Below are positions 11,401 through 24,300 of a stretch of DNA of 64,000 bases, one piece after another. This DNA is from Syngnathus acus. Its lineage: Eukaryota > Chordata > Actinopteri > Syngnathiformes > Syngnathidae. Position 1 is the first letter of the stretch, and every line of letters begins with the position of its first letter. The DNA is taken from contig NC_051107.1 in NCBI RefSeq assembly GCF_901709675.1, forward strand, positions 5,892,001 to 5,956,000, written 5' to 3'. The notes below the pieces were generated by a model that was not told where the DNA came from, searched no databases, and was given only the letters and a program-made list of their open reading frames with translations. Position numbers and translations under genes: made by a program.

Positions 11401-14400
11401 CCTGGGGGGGGGTCGCCGACGTCGACTTTTTCTTCTGAAGCGGATGATTATTCCGTAGCCGGCCTTCTCATGAATAACAAACGCGGTTGACCCTCGCATT
11501 CTTTCAGCGGCTAACGAGATGGAAAAGAGCCACACAGGTGGCCACTCGAAGAGCGCGCGTGACGTGTTAGCATTTTAGCAAAGTTAGCATGCACGTTGGG
11601 CTCGGTCGTCACGTGCCACACAAAAGAGGTTGATTTGGAAAATTCCACTTCACTCGAAATCGGGCAGCCCGTCCAGAAAGGGAATCCAAAATAAAGCGGA
11701 AAAGGGAAAGTGTGCGGAGGAAACGTGCTAAGCTGCGGGCCTCGCCGTCCAAACAAACGGGAGCGTTTCTTTTTTTGTTGTTTTCCACACAGCTGCTCAA
11801 GAGCTCCCAAGAAGAAATTAATAATAATAATAACTTTTCGATGTTTACACCGCAGCCTTAATCTGGATGTGTCGGTTTGGCCCTGCCTCCTGCTCGTTGC
11901 GCATCAAACATGTTTTACCAGATCGCCTGTGACCTATTGTTCTCCCTGCTACGCTTTGGCACGGATTAGCGGCTGAGTCACAACATTCCCATCGTGACGG
12001 GAGAAGGAAACGGAGTCGCCGCTTCTCCCCGTCCGTCCCCACGTGGGATCAGCGCGGCCGACGGTGGCCGTCACTAAGCGAGATTCCGAGAAGGCCGCTG
12101 AGTCGGCATCTGCGTGTAAACAGGAAGTGCGGCGTTACGCTCGATTGCCTTCCTCTTTCGGGAAAAAGCTGAAAGAATGTCGGGAGCTCGGCGACAAGGG
12201 ACGCCTTCTCGCACAATTTCCCAAACAAATACTTTGGAACTGGAATCGTTCATTTTAGATGAAATGGTTGCATGCGCACTTTCCGCTAGCAACCCAGGCT
12301 AATTCCAAGCTAGCGTGGTTGTTTGTTGACGCAAGCAGCTGTGAATGATCGACTCGGCCGGGGGTCAAAGTGCGTCTCCACGCCGTCGTTTGATACCCCC
12401 CCCCCACAGGCCTCCTGTTAATTGGCTTTTTATGAAGCTAATGAGCTTGTTTGAAACGGGCACAGCGGATTGATGCGTTAAGCAGCACTTATTCAATTTC
12501 CGGGCATGGAATCAAAGCGCTTATTTCACATCTGGCCTAATGTTCGCTAATTGTTTGTTAGCGCTGGAGTGCAGCAGACACGCAGGAAATGAAATGAAGC
12601 AGTCAAAAGAGGCCGCCGGTGACATCTGTGCTCCGTTTGTCTCGCCGTGTTTCTTCATTTCCACCTTGATTGGATCATTTGTTGCTTTGCCAGTATTGCC
12701 GTCGCCATTTTGGATTGAACCCCCCCCCCCCCCTTTTTACCTGTTTTGCTTCTCAAGCCAAATGTCAGCATCTACCGCTCCCGCGGGGGGCCGTTGGGTT
12801 AAATCTCGCCGGCCAGGATCAACTGGCACTTCATTGGCATTCCTCTCGTATTGAAAGTCGGATGGCCTCCGCACGAGGATTACCTTTCCCTCCAGCGAGC
12901 CTCTCTGTGCTTCTCTTTCCACGTACGGATGATATACGTTCACTGCCGCTTCCACGGAAAGCAGATTTATTTTCCATCCGCACATTTTTCAGGGGGTGAT
13001 GGTGCATTCCTGGTCTGGAGGGGCCACTTGGCTCTTGTTTGATCATAATAATAACGCCGCATTGGCTTTTTGGCCAGCATGCTCAAAGCGGGCAAGCAGT
13101 CACACCGCAGCGCCGGTGATCAACATGACGCGGCCCCGAGCGAGCGAGCGTGCGCCCGACCGGTCGGGCGGCTAGCTGTACGTTGTAACGCACGTCAAGA
13201 CCTGTTTCTGCTTTCCTACATTTCAGCGCTACGCTAAACGTAGCCAATGCTCTTTCTTCCCTCGTCGTTGCAGACTCTCTCAGAGGGCGCCAAATTTAGC
13301 ACGCCAGCTCCCGTTCATGCAAGAGACTTTGTCACACTAATGAGTCACGTGACAGCAGCCAAGGAAAATGGCTGACTGTGGACATTGTCTCATTTTGTGC
13401 TGCCATTTCATTTCTCATCAATGATTGACAAAAATTCAACTGTGAATGAGCAAAAAGTCAACCTTCAATCTACTGTTTTAAAGTTCTGAATTAGCTTCTT
13501 AAAATAGATGGAACGTGTTGTTTATTGCCTAACAGCGCCACCAGGTGGCCTGAGGCCGCCAGTGCTGCCCGTTTTGTTTTCTCAACAGCCGTCTTCCCCA
13601 TGCCCGTAATCAGTCGCTGGCTCGCCGGGTGTCTTCATAATCGTCGCCGAGCGGCGCAACCTCTCGGCAGGGGGGCCGCTTTTGCATCGCAAACGCTCAA
13701 AACCATCCGGAGGTGATTCATCTTTTTTTTAGCGCTGTCGAGGCAGCCGGCATTTCTGGCTTTTTTTGCTCATCAAATCTCTTTCTCCCTCGCTCGGTGG
13801 ATTCCGAGACGGCGATTACGCGCGAGAGAGAGTTGCGGGCGAAATGTTCCGAGCTTGCCCGCGCAACGTTTTGCAATGTTTGGGGCCAAAGAGAAGGAAG
13901 GTCAGTGACAGCGCAAGTTAAATACGTTTGACTTCAGGCCGAGGTGACACAAACACGTTCGGACGGGAGAGTCCAAGGCCGCTCGCTGGCAGACGTTTCT
14001 AAAGTTCACTCGAAGACCAGTTGGGGGGGGGCCGAGCGATTGGGTTTGCCGGTCCGGGCTTAGCTGCCACTTTTGTCTGTTGCTACCACTTCATCATCTC
14101 ATTTCTTTGCATGACATTCCGTGGCTTTTCAAATCCTTCCTCGCCCCGAAAGCAAACCGGTTCAGCGACTCCAAATGTTTTGAGAATATCCGCTTCGGGC
14201 CGACAGCTAGGGAAAAAAAAAAAGACCTCGGAGCAGAAAGGAAGACGTGAAAACAAGATTGGAGGTCAGACAAAACACAGGAGCACTTCCCGTCAAGCCC
14301 ACGGGCCTCCGGACCCGCTCGGGCAGCTCGCAAAACAAAGAGGTGAAAAGCATCCCGATCCGCTTTCCCTTTGCCTGAATTGGGCTCACCGCACGCGGAG

Positions 14401-17386
14401 CGGATCAAACGCTAACATTCCAACCGCTGGCTGATAAATGGACGGGATGTCGGCGCTCCAAAACAAAAGCCAGACGCTTATGTAACAACGAGATTGGCTT
14501 TATCCAAAGCAGATGTGGTGCCACGCGATGCCGGTTCTGGTCCAAAGCACATGTCGCACACTTGCCGACGGCTGTTTTTATTTACGGCCCATGAAAAACA
14601 ACAAGATTCTTTTTTTGCCGAAGCTTTGAAGAATCCTGCCGCTTGTCGTAAACAGGAAGCTGTCAGGGGGTTCTGGATTGTGTCATCTTCTGTCTGCCGT
14701 CCATCTCGCGCCGCACGTGATGATGACCAAAAGATCCCTTTTATGGTTGCGAGGCGTTTTGGAGGCGCCCGCCGCCTGGTCCAAAGTCAACTTTGAGACT
14801 CAACTGAGAAGTTCAGAGGCTGTGAGAGCCAGAAGGAGCTCGGAGACGTCCCCGAGGAGACGTGATAAAGCATTTGGCAGGAAAGGCCTCGCAAATGACT
14901 TCATTGGCCAGAAAGCTATTTTTAGCAGCCGTTAGCGCTTTCGCCGTGAGCGCAGCGGGAAAGCGGAAACGTTTGTTTGAATTTGAAAGCGTTTAACACA
15001 AATCAAACAATGATTTCCTTCTCAGAAGCGTCCAATCTTTTCCATCCCAGTGTTAATCACCCAAGTGATATTGAGCCACAATTCTGGTACCGGGACCAGG
15101 AATGTGATCTCAAAGGTGTGGAAAGTGGACGGAGCTCCCCGCTGCTTCTCACTTCCGGTGTCTTAAGAGGATTAGAAGCGCAGGTTATCTCGGGTCGGGC
15201 CGCCGCTTCGCTTCGGCGCTCTGCTGAGTTCTCCTCATGGCTCCCGTGTCCTCATTCTTCTTCTATCTTCTTTCCGCCAGAGCTTGGATGAGCTCGACGA
15301 CGACGACGGCGCCGATAAAGACGAGCGGGAGGAGGAGGAGGAGCAGCTGGTCCTGGCCAACACCTTCCAGAACGAGGCCATGACGGCAGACCCGGCCAGC
15401 GGGCTTTCGCCGGCAAGTCAACAAATATGAAACGGCTTCTGCTTTTGGACCCGTTTGTCCGCCGAGACCACGGCGAGAGGAGCTCATACTTTAGCGCCCC
15501 TTCATCGATCAGCGTAAATGGCCGGCTGGCGTGACGCGCCGCTGCGCCGGAGGCACATCAAGAAGTCATCGGTGCCACTTTGAGCTAGCGCTGAGATTTG
15601 TCTCCGGTTTTCTATTTATTTGTCGTCATGCGGCGCAGCCGTCACCCCGAGAATGAGGAATGAAGCGTCCGCCGCGCTGATGGACACTCGGCCCTTTTTT
15701 TTCCTGAGCCCGTCTTGATGACTTGCTTGTCCCTCATTGTTCCTGTTCTGGAACTGTTTTTGCAAATGGTGTTAGCCTCACAAAAGCTGCTTCAGCTCAT
15801 GTTTTGTTTCTAATTTCAGGAGAACCTGGCAAGATCTGTGAATAGCCGCACCAAAAGGTAAGAGTTTTTTTTGGGGTTTTTTTCCCCTCTCTGTTGATTT
15901 CTTTTTTTTTTACCCGATGGCCGCTTTGAAAGTCAGTTGACATGGCGCCATCTGGAGCCCCCGCCTCGTCCCCCCCCCCCCCCCCCCCCCCCTCGCTCAC
16001 CCCGACCCTCTCACCGGTAGCGCCGGGAGCAATTGATGTGCTTGGAAAGGTTTGGGCCGGACAAATGCGCCAGTTCACTGGAGTCCAGATTGCTTTGACA
16101 TTTGATGAAATGACAGAGTGAACAGCAGCGGCAGCAGCAGCAGCAGCAAGAATTGCAAGGCCGAGACAGACGTCGGGCAATATATTAAGCAGCCAAATTG
16201 CATAAATAAATCCATAGTAATTAGTCAAATGTCAACATGAAAAGTCAGATGTCAACGTTAGCGGACAATGCAAAAAGGCATAAACAGGAGCATTTGTCTC
16301 TATTATACTGCCCCCTGGCGGCCAAGTTGTGCACACTAGAAGGAGTTGCACAATGAATGGAAGCAAAAAAAATCTCTGGTGTTATCGTTTCGCTGTGGAA
16401 TTAGATCCACTTTGAGCGGCTGCTCTTGTTTGCAGTATTGTTGACTTTGGAGGCAATGGTGATAAAATGAACCTTCCGCCCCTCTCGCTCGGCCGTCCCG
16501 ATATGCCAAGGATTGCTTCATGGCAAAGCTCTTGGACAAAGGCGATAACGCTCGCCTCATTGAACGCCCCCCCCCCCTCCACCTGTTCCTTTCACCACTT
16601 TGTGATTCACGCCTTTCATGAAAGGAATGGCATTCAAGCAGCAGGTGCGCTCACCCTATTGTGTGTGTCTGTGTGCGTATGTGTGCGTGGGCACAGCTGC
16701 AGCAGCATGGACGAGGAGAGCCGGCATCGCCACGGCCACCACGTCAGAGACGCCGCGCCGGCAAGTCTGGAGAAACGGCTGGAGGAGCTGGAGCAGGTAG
16801 GACACGGCGAGGCACCAACACTGAGTGTCTGGAACCACACACACACACACACACACACAAGGATGACGATGATGACATTTTCTCGATGGTTCGAGTGTCT
16901 TTTGATCAAGCTTGGCTCGGGTCGGGGCGGCACTTGTCCGAACGAGCGGCGCATTGAACCCGCATGGGCGCTTCAAAGCCCAGACTTGCTTTTATGTCTC
17001 CATATCTATATGGCGGTTATGCTCTTGGTTGCCATGGAAGCGGATTAGCACTCATCTGCAGTGGGGAGGACAAATTGCTGTTGTGAATGAGCAAAGCCTT
17101 TTTTTTTTTTCTCGCTCCAGGAACTGGCCCACGAGCAGCAGGAAAGGAGCAGGCTGCTGAAGGCCCAGCAAGACAAAGACGACCTGATTGACAAGCTCAA
17201 AGAGGAGATGGACCTACTCTACCGGGTGAGTCCCGCTCTCATTGGCCGCCTAAACGGGTTCACGGCTTCCATTCAAGTGTCACCGTGTTGTCCCGGCAGG
17301 ACCTGGACGACATTGAAGACGAGAACGAGCAGCTGAAGCAGGAGAACAAAACTCTGCTGAAGGTGGTGGGTCAGCTGACCAGGTAG
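8408..17386 (+). CDS. pawr: Par-4, PRKC apoptosis WT1 regulator
   Basis: Pro-apoptotic leucine-zipper protein of nucleus and cytoplasm that binds WT1, atypical PKC, ZIPK and MYPT1. Coding exons are 8408-8776, 15281-15412, 15820-15857, 16697-16796, 17121-17225 and 17300-17386, together 831 bases for 276 residues (human 340). The start MATGGF with TTDFLEEWKAKREKMRAK and the SAC core SSGPSSRKGKGQIEKRKLRE with RRSTGVV match human PAWR. Thr114 is the counterpart of the PKA site human Thr163. The C-terminal coiled coil ends ENKTLLKVVGQLTR, with D-D-I-E-D-E-N before it, as in human. The region between SAC and zipper is much shorter than in mammals. Intron 8777-15280 is 6.5 kb. The intron after 15412 uses a GC donor, required because the next exon is open only in phase 0. 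The exon at 16697 has two further in-frame CAG acceptors. Confidence 0.95.
8777..15280 (+). other. pawr: Large pawr intron, no coding content seen
   Basis: This 6.5 kb intron has no exon that I can support on either strand. It holds several CpG-rich stretches, octamer-like ATTTGCAT (10039-10046), a strong CTCF-like motif CCACCAGGTGGCC (13538-13550) and homopolymer C runs (12397-12405, 12720-12733). Enhancers may lie here, but none can be named from sequence alone. Confidence 0.5.
15413..15418 (+). promoter_or_regulatory. pawr: Non-canonical GC splice donor (GCAAGT) in pawr
   Basis: The exon at 15281 must end in phase 0, because the next exon (15820) has stops in the other two frames. GCAAGT at this point is the consensus GC-AG donor and gives phase 0. 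The nearest GT (15417) would give phase 1 and run into a stop. Confidence 0.7.
15970..15992 (+). repeat. Poly-C tract (23 C)
   Basis: Uninterrupted C homopolymer in the pawr intron at 15858-16696. Confidence 0.9.
16122..16148 (+). repeat. CAG/CGG triplet repeat
   Basis: Short intronic CAG repeat with one CGG interruption, in pawr. Confidence 0.8.
16836..16859 (+). repeat. (CA)n microsatellite
   Basis: Dinucleotide repeat in the pawr intron about 40 bases after the exon ending at 16796. Confidence 0.9.
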
Positions 17387-17690
17387 AAGCTGCCACCTTT
17401 CTTCCACCCCCGTGCGTATTTAATGTAAATCATCTTGTATATAAGGAGCATTCAGATGGACACGTAAGGAATGTGCTTTAACAAAAAAAGCCGTATCACT
17501 TTTTACGCTTTGGAGGAAGAAATAAAATGAAGCGAGGGGCTTTGAACGCATCGTCCAAGGGAACGAGCTCGCCGATTCTTTGTCTTTTGTAATGCTTTCG
17601 ATTTTTTTGTAAGAAGGGTTTAGCATTGCAGTATGCATATACGTGTACAGAAGATGCAATCGTTTAATAAAACTTTGATTATCTCCCCTC
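17387..17690 (+). other. pawr: pawr 3'UTR
   Basis: Short AT-rich 3'UTR with two poly(A) signals, AATAAA at 17521-17526 and at 17666-17671. The second is followed by T-rich sequence and is the more likely main 3' end. Confidence 0.7.
17666..17671 (+). promoter_or_regulatory. Poly(A) signal AATAAA of pawr
   Basis: Canonical hexamer 280 bases after the stop codon, with an alternative at 17521-17526. Confidence 0.65.
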
Positions 17691-20600
17691 AGTCGCCTCG
17701 CTTGTGTTCATTACGTCTAATTGGATGGGATGATAGCGCCGCGCGCTCGCTAATGCAAGGCGGCGGCCGGGTTGCAGCGACGCACACACAAACACTCCGA
17801 GGTGAGACGAGTCCGCCTGCCAATCATCCGATTTGAAAGCGCCATCATCTAATCTCTGGTAATGACAAAATGGCGACACGACGCAATTTCCCATGCAGCA
17901 GTCTTTGGAGCAGGTCGGTGGAAAAGCTTCCAGGGCCAAACCCCAAACGCAGCGAACGGCCATGTCTTGCGATAGGCCGCCCTTATCTTGTCACTGAGCA
18001 AGGTCGGCCATATTTCATCCCGCGACCAATCTCCTCAATCTGGAGCCAATCGGGAGGTCAAACGAGCAGATTAGCGTCTACTCGCTCTTCTCCTGTTTTT
18101 GGGTGGCCGCCGTTTTCCGCTTCATCCTTTTGAGAAACGGAGAGCCAAATGTCCGCGTTAGAATTGACACCGAATCAGACGGAAAGCTTCTTAGCGGCTC
18201 GACACGCTCGAGTGGCCGGACTCTCCGGCGGGATTTGAGTCATTGCCTCCTTTTGATGTCTTCCCCGCGTTTCCACAGCAACGGCGTACCCCGATCGATA
18301 CGTTTTTCACGCGCACGCGAGCCTTTGTCATCCGGGCCCGGGTTTTGGTACCGCTGATAAATCGCAAAAAGGGCCAGAGTTGAAATAGAGCTCAGAATAA
18401 TCCATCCACAATGAAAATAAACATGACAAGTGGGAACGATCCCAAAAAGATGAATCGCACGAGTAAATAGAAACACGACCACTCCAAATAATCCAGCGAG
18501 TGGAGAAAGCGCCAAGGAATGGAATTGCCTCCAGTAAGTGTTTGTCTGCGACTTTTTTCTTCCAGTGCCTTGTCGCTTTTGTTTTTCCACAGAAGAGCTT
18601 GAACACGGCGGCGCCGGCGGATGACTCACAAAGTCCGAGCCGAGCGGGGAGCTTCGGCCGTGAAGGTCACTCCGCCGTTGCCATGACGCCACAGCCATCT
18701 TCCTCCTCCTCCTCCCGCCGCCGCCGTCGTGCCCAGTCAGCATGCCGCCGCGTCAACACACGGCGGGTCCAGACGGGCAACCATCTGTCAGCTGCTCTTA
18801 GGCTACTACGCAAAATGGCCGACGAGACGTGCGCAAGCGGCGTCACGTGGAGGTCACCCGCCCCAAATCGTCCACACAGGCGAAAACAATGGTGCAGTAG
18901 AATTACACAGTCAATTTAATTATTCATTTCAAATTTAGAAATCATTTTTGGACCTTAAAAAAGAACAAATTCCAACGCAGCCGCATCTTTTCTGCCTGGT
19001 GGTGCGAGTGTCATTAAGACATGAAAGCGTGAGGTGGTCTCGTCAAGCCTATTTTTCTCCTGGTGGCTTTGCATAATGCCCCCCCTCCCCCTCCATTAGT
19101 GGCAGCATAACGAGCATAGATGGACGCGTAATGACACTCGCGCTCTCGCTCCTCCCGACTTATTTGGCGGCGGCAGCGGGTGGATGAAGGAAATAAGATT
19201 GCACTTTTGCAATTTTTTTTCCATTATGATTTTTATGAGGATAGTGGAAGAAAAATATTCACTTTAAATGGGATAAAATGGCTATTTAAATGTTGCTGCT
19301 TTTGTTTGGCGGCGGCGGCGCACGTGGTCATCACCGCAGCGCTTAATTAGGAGCCAGAAATTCTTTCTCTGCCGTCATAACATTAGGTACACGTGGGTCG
19401 GCAACCTGGAGCCGCACGGCGTGTTACCGCGCTCGCCTCCAGCTGCACTCTGCGTGTCACGTGACCCCGCCCGACTAAAAATAAACCCTACATCATGAGG
19501 CTGAGTGAAGGTGATGCGCCTTGCGTGGCACACCAAAAGATGGAATGATTCGGCCTTGAGAGCCTTTGAGAGTGACTGTCGTGCTCAGCTAATTGACTCC
19601 TGAAAAATGGGAATGTTAAAAAATGCATAAAAAAAAAAAAAAAAAAGATAGAATCAAGATGCAACAATAATCCTCCAGAATTCTGTGCTGATTAAATCAA
19701 ACAGGCCGCAATCTCCTCTGTGTGACCTTGTTGGGAGCATCCTGTCATATTCTGCCCCGAGGCATCTTGTTGGCACCGTGACGATACATCACCTCAAGGC
19801 CGCTCGCCCAGAGCCAACCTAGGAGGCGTCGTTATTTTTATGTTGGCTTCATTGACACACAGCTCCCTCATGTAGTAATTAAAAACTGATTTTTTTCCCA
19901 GCCCTCTAAAACGCAGCTCACGGCCCCCCGGTGGTCCGGGGCCCCTAGTTTGTCTAACTGCCCGTGTTGACACCACAGACCAGATAGCATCGCCGCTTGC
20001 TTGTTCAGTCAGAAAATGTGCTCATGATCTCCTCGACTCTTTTTTGGTCTGACAATAGGAGCCATTAACTGGTGCAGCTGGGGGTATTAGGAATAAAAGA
20101 AAAGAAATATATGCTGTCATTTCTATTTGTGCGCAAATGTGAGCAGTGGCAGCGTTAATTGGATTTATTTAGAGGGGGAATTGCATTGTATGTCTGCTAT
20201 TGTTGAACTGACATGAAGACTTGGGAAATGAGGTGAAGTGGTCATTTGCATTCGCGGAAAAGTCTTCTCTGCTATGGCGTTCGGCGAGAGAAGAGGCAAC
20301 AGTAATTCCCCACGAAATTTCTGCACATGACATTGTTCTGTTTCTATTGCTTGTGCCTTTTACACGGAATCTTTTTAAATGTACGCTACATAATACAAAA
20401 TGCGCGGTTGTGTTGTTTGTCCATGACTTGCCGTACAAGCGTTGGTGCGCATGCGCAACAAGCGTCCAATTTCCGATATGGAGATTCCAAAATGGCGGAC
20501 GCACATGTTGTGTATTACAGTACAGCGTGGACTCAATTAACGTCTTTTGCTATTTTCTTGACGTTTAAAGTTCATATGTTATAAATAATAATCAACCTAG

Positions 20601-21214
20601 ATATGCCTTTTGATCCTCGTTTACACTCCTTTCGCCGTGGAACTTTGTTCGAAGGTAAGTTACGCTAATCAAGTCTGCCTGATTCCCTCATGATTGATTG
20701 CCTCATTATTTTGCAAATGTAATTAAAGTGTCATTGGGCTTGATGTCACGGTGATGATGGCTTCATTTTTTTTTAATCGTTTTTCCTATACCATGAAATA
20801 TAACAAATGCCGAATGTGTTTTTTTACGTGTAGGCTGTCATGGTCACTTTTTGTGCGGGCTCGTGTCTTGCTAACCTTTGCGTCAAGCCGAGTGCAAAAC
20901 TGCCGTCCGAGCACATTGTTACGACTGCAAATGTTGTGTTGCTATAAATAGTCGATTGATTATTTGACTGTGGCTACAGAGCTGCCTGCCTGACCTTTCT
21001 GAGCGCTGTGACAATCTTTTTTTTCTTACAGTCGTTAGCTGCCACAAGCCATCATTATACGTTGTATAATAATAAAAATATTGAATATTGTCGATACTGT
21101 ATTATGTAATTGATGTCGCTTCTTCATCTGACCAGTTCCTTAGGTACATAAGTCTCCTAACACGATTTTGATTGACATTTTTTTTGGTGCGGTTGCCATT
21201 TTGCAGCTTCCCAG

Positions 21215-21318
21215 GTCACCACGGTGATGCAACGACCTTGCAGGTGGTTTTTCTGTTGCTTCTCTGGAGAAATGAGCCTGGGCCTCACAAACATGTTCTT
21301 ACAAGTCCGCTATGACAG
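21215..21318 (+). other. Candidate 5'UTR exon (weak)
   Basis: The segment lies between a T-rich tract ending CTTCCCAG and a donor CAG|GTGAGG. One frame is open across it but matches nothing I recognise. It could be an untranslated syt1 exon or a chance pairing of splice-like sites. Confidence 0.25.
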
Positions 21319-24300
21319 GTGAGGGAGGGGTCGGGGGACTCTCACATCCTCCTCTTGCAACCAATCACGGCTGAGCGCTCGCTGCCGCGGGATGCTGGAG
21401 GGATTCCGAGGAACCGTTCTCCGAGTGTCGTCATCATCGTCGCCGGCGACAGATCATCATCCAGGCGCCGCCTCCGAATTGCCCGCCCTCCCTCTCTCGC
21501 TCGTGTCCCATCTCGGCGCATTGCTGCCTCTCCAACTCCAGATGCCTCCGCCTCCCTGCAAGGAAGGTGCGCTCACCGCCATCTGTCAGGTAAGAGCAGC
21601 GACCACTCCTTTTTTTTTTTTTTTCCCCCTCCCTCTGCGCAGGAACTCGCGGAAGGTTCTGTCCCCATTGGCTTGTTTTCCCGACCGGTGTTGTTTTGTG
21701 TGCGTGCGGTCGTCTCTGGTTGCGAGGGGAAACCACGGTGTTGCTGTGTGTTGGATGAATGGAGAGGGAGGAGGGGGAGGGCAGCTTTCATCTCCTCAAT
21801 CCCATCAAATTGTCTTCTTGTCCTTTTTTTTGTGCTTTTCCCAGGAAATGCTCAGTCGATTCTACTGTACTTTTCGCCCGCACGAGCGACTCGAGTGTAG
21901 TTTTCACTTTTGAAGGTGTCGTAGCGAGTCGTGGTCCTCCTGTGCCCAAGTCGAGTCGCGCAAAAGCGCTTGAACTTTGGCGTTTCAAAGTCCACTAGCT
22001 TAATGACTTCTCCCTGCCTCCCTCCCGGAACGCCCTCTTGCTCCTCTTGAGATGATGCAACATCTCGACGGGGAGCCGAGAGAAGGTGAGGAGGAGGAGG
22101 GAGGGAGGGAGGGAGGGAGGGAGGAACGCTGTCCAGGTGCAGCTGTTTACCGCCAGCCTCGGGAATACATTAACCAGGAAGCTCCCCGCTGGCCCAGCGT
22201 TACCAGGTGACGGACGCAAAAGAGCGTCCGGAGCCCGGCGCTGACCCCTCCCCTCCCCCAGACTATGCCTGTGTTGACGTTCTTGGAGACCGTGCAAAAA
22301 AACTCCCAGAAATCCCAAATGTAACATTTCATTTGAGCAAAATTGACTGCCAGTCAAGCAGAAATGTCTCACAAAATTGATGCGCTTTTGGCTTGATTAC
22401 CTTGACAAGAATCAAATATTTGATATGGATGAAATTGTTCCATTTTCACCATTGGAAATTTAAGAGGAAAAAACTAGATGAGGTATTTATGTCTATAAAT
22501 GTCCACCCCCCACGCAAGCCAGCGCTGTTGTTGAAATTCCCCGCTTGCTTCCCACATAAGTAGTGCCGCTGACGCTTTCTTAGCAGCTGTCATTTGAGCA
22601 TCTTCCTTAAGAGGAAATTGCTTGTGGCCCCAGCGCATTTCTTTAATATCCTGAGACAGCGTGTGTGTTTATTAGAAGATGAGCGATTGGCCTGCGCACC
22701 CATTCAAAAGCGCGTTCTGGAATATCGTTGTACACGGCTGCTTCTGAAAGTCAACTCTGTTGTGATCGCACCAGCGTGCCGCCGGCCGCTCAAACTTGCC
22801 TCCGATATGAACATCCTTGTTTGTCGCCATGGCAACCAAGTCTCCCGCCGGGCTGTGGGTTGTCATGCCAGCCGCGCCGTGCCGCTGCCTCCCCGCCTCC
22901 CTTTTCTGTAGCCGGGTCGGGATTGTCCAGCTCGTTTTTTTTTGTTTTTTTAGGGGCAGCCAGATGTGTTTTCATCCCAAACATGTCCACCCAGTTTGAC
23001 GGCAAAACACTTATTAGCGCGCGCTCGGGCTAATAAGGCGTAATCTGCTTGCGTTTGATATCAAGCATCTCGAGATTCACAGCTAGCACCCGGCTCGGCT
23101 CGGCCCGGCCCGGCCTCGGGCGCAACTTGCCATTTTCGCGCTGCCTTATTTACTGTTGTGCTAAGGAGCCGGCGCGCTGATAAGCGCGCAAAATTCAGCA
23201 TCGCTTCTTATCTCCTAAATGAGCGTGTTACCTTGACGGCTCCAGGAAGAGATTGCGCTCCACTTTCTAATCAGCCTCGCGCCTGACTGCGTCTTCAAAC
23301 GGTGGCGACGACGAGCCGGCCCGTCAATCACGTGCACCCCTCCCACACGCGCATGATCTTGAAAAGAGAGACCAAAAAAAGGTTAGCGTCTCGAGATCTA
23401 TTTTGTTGAAAAAGTCAGATTAAAGAATTTAAAAAAAAATTAGGACAAAAGGTTAGTTTTTGTGTCAAAAAAAAATTGTAGAGGAAAAAGTCACACTTCT
23501 AGTTTTTTTTAATCAAGTAGCTCCCACAGTGCTGGCGTGATTTGTGTAGCCTGTTGAAGATTTTTGCTGATTGAAAAAGCGGGGCCAATCAGAGGCGGCC
23601 GCTGTCAATCAAGCGCGTCCCCGGAAGCCGACGCTAATTGCGTATGCAAATGAGGCGAGCCGAGTGACTTTGCATCGGCTCGGGGCTTTTGCTGATTGCC
23701 TGATAAGCGCCAATCTCCTTACGCCGTTTGCCGCCGTTGACGAGGAAATGGTAAATGGCCTTCAGTCATCCACATGGATTGATTAGACTTGGGTGCTAAA
23801 AAAAACATGAAGGCATCTGCCGCGTCCCGCCCCCTCTTTGACTCGCCACGTCGCAGGCAAACACGGCGACTCAGTCCCCGCGGCATCTTCGGCTTCGGGG
23901 GTCAGCTCGGAGCAAGCGGCTGTTTACACGCCTTCTTATCTTCTTCCTCTTCTCCGCGTTAGATTGACATGGCCAAGTCGAAAAGACGAGTGCCGCGTTG
24001 AGTGCACTTGGTTGTGGAGGGGAAGAAAAAATAAATAATACACCTGTCAGCATTCGTCATGACCATCACTAGTATCGAAAGAAATTCTGGAGCTGCTCAC
24101 TTTGCTGTTTGACTTCCGCTTTAAGAATCTTATGGCCTTTTTTGGAGCCAAAAAGAGTGAATGCGAAAAATGTATTTTACCGGATACTTCCCGACTCCCT
24201 TGCACCAGCATCTCGCTTCGAATTGCCGACACCGATAAATCGAGTCAGCTCGGCCGTCAGGATGAAAAGCTAAAATTCGCCGTGCCATCAAAAATGTCAG

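Noticed and set aside
16467-17048. Plus-strand open frame of 193 codons
   Set aside because: It overlaps the pawr exon at 16697-16796 in another frame and reads through a CA repeat, giving poly-HT. The pawr frame is supported by homology.
18240-18743. Minus-strand open frame of 167 codons with hydrophobic stretches
   Set aside because: No recognisable domain. The hydrophobic part is isolated and the frame reads through low-complexity sequence. Frames of this length occur by chance several times in the window.
21590-21642. Short intron between the donor GTAAGAG at 21590 and the acceptor CTGCGCAG near 21642
   Set aside because: About 53 bases is shorter than all introns supported here (minimum 59), and neither flank has coding support.
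21319-21900. Plus-strand open frame of 193 codons
   Set aside because: It starts at GTG, reads poly-Phe through a T run, and has no similarity I know. It is more likely CpG-rich non-coding sequence.
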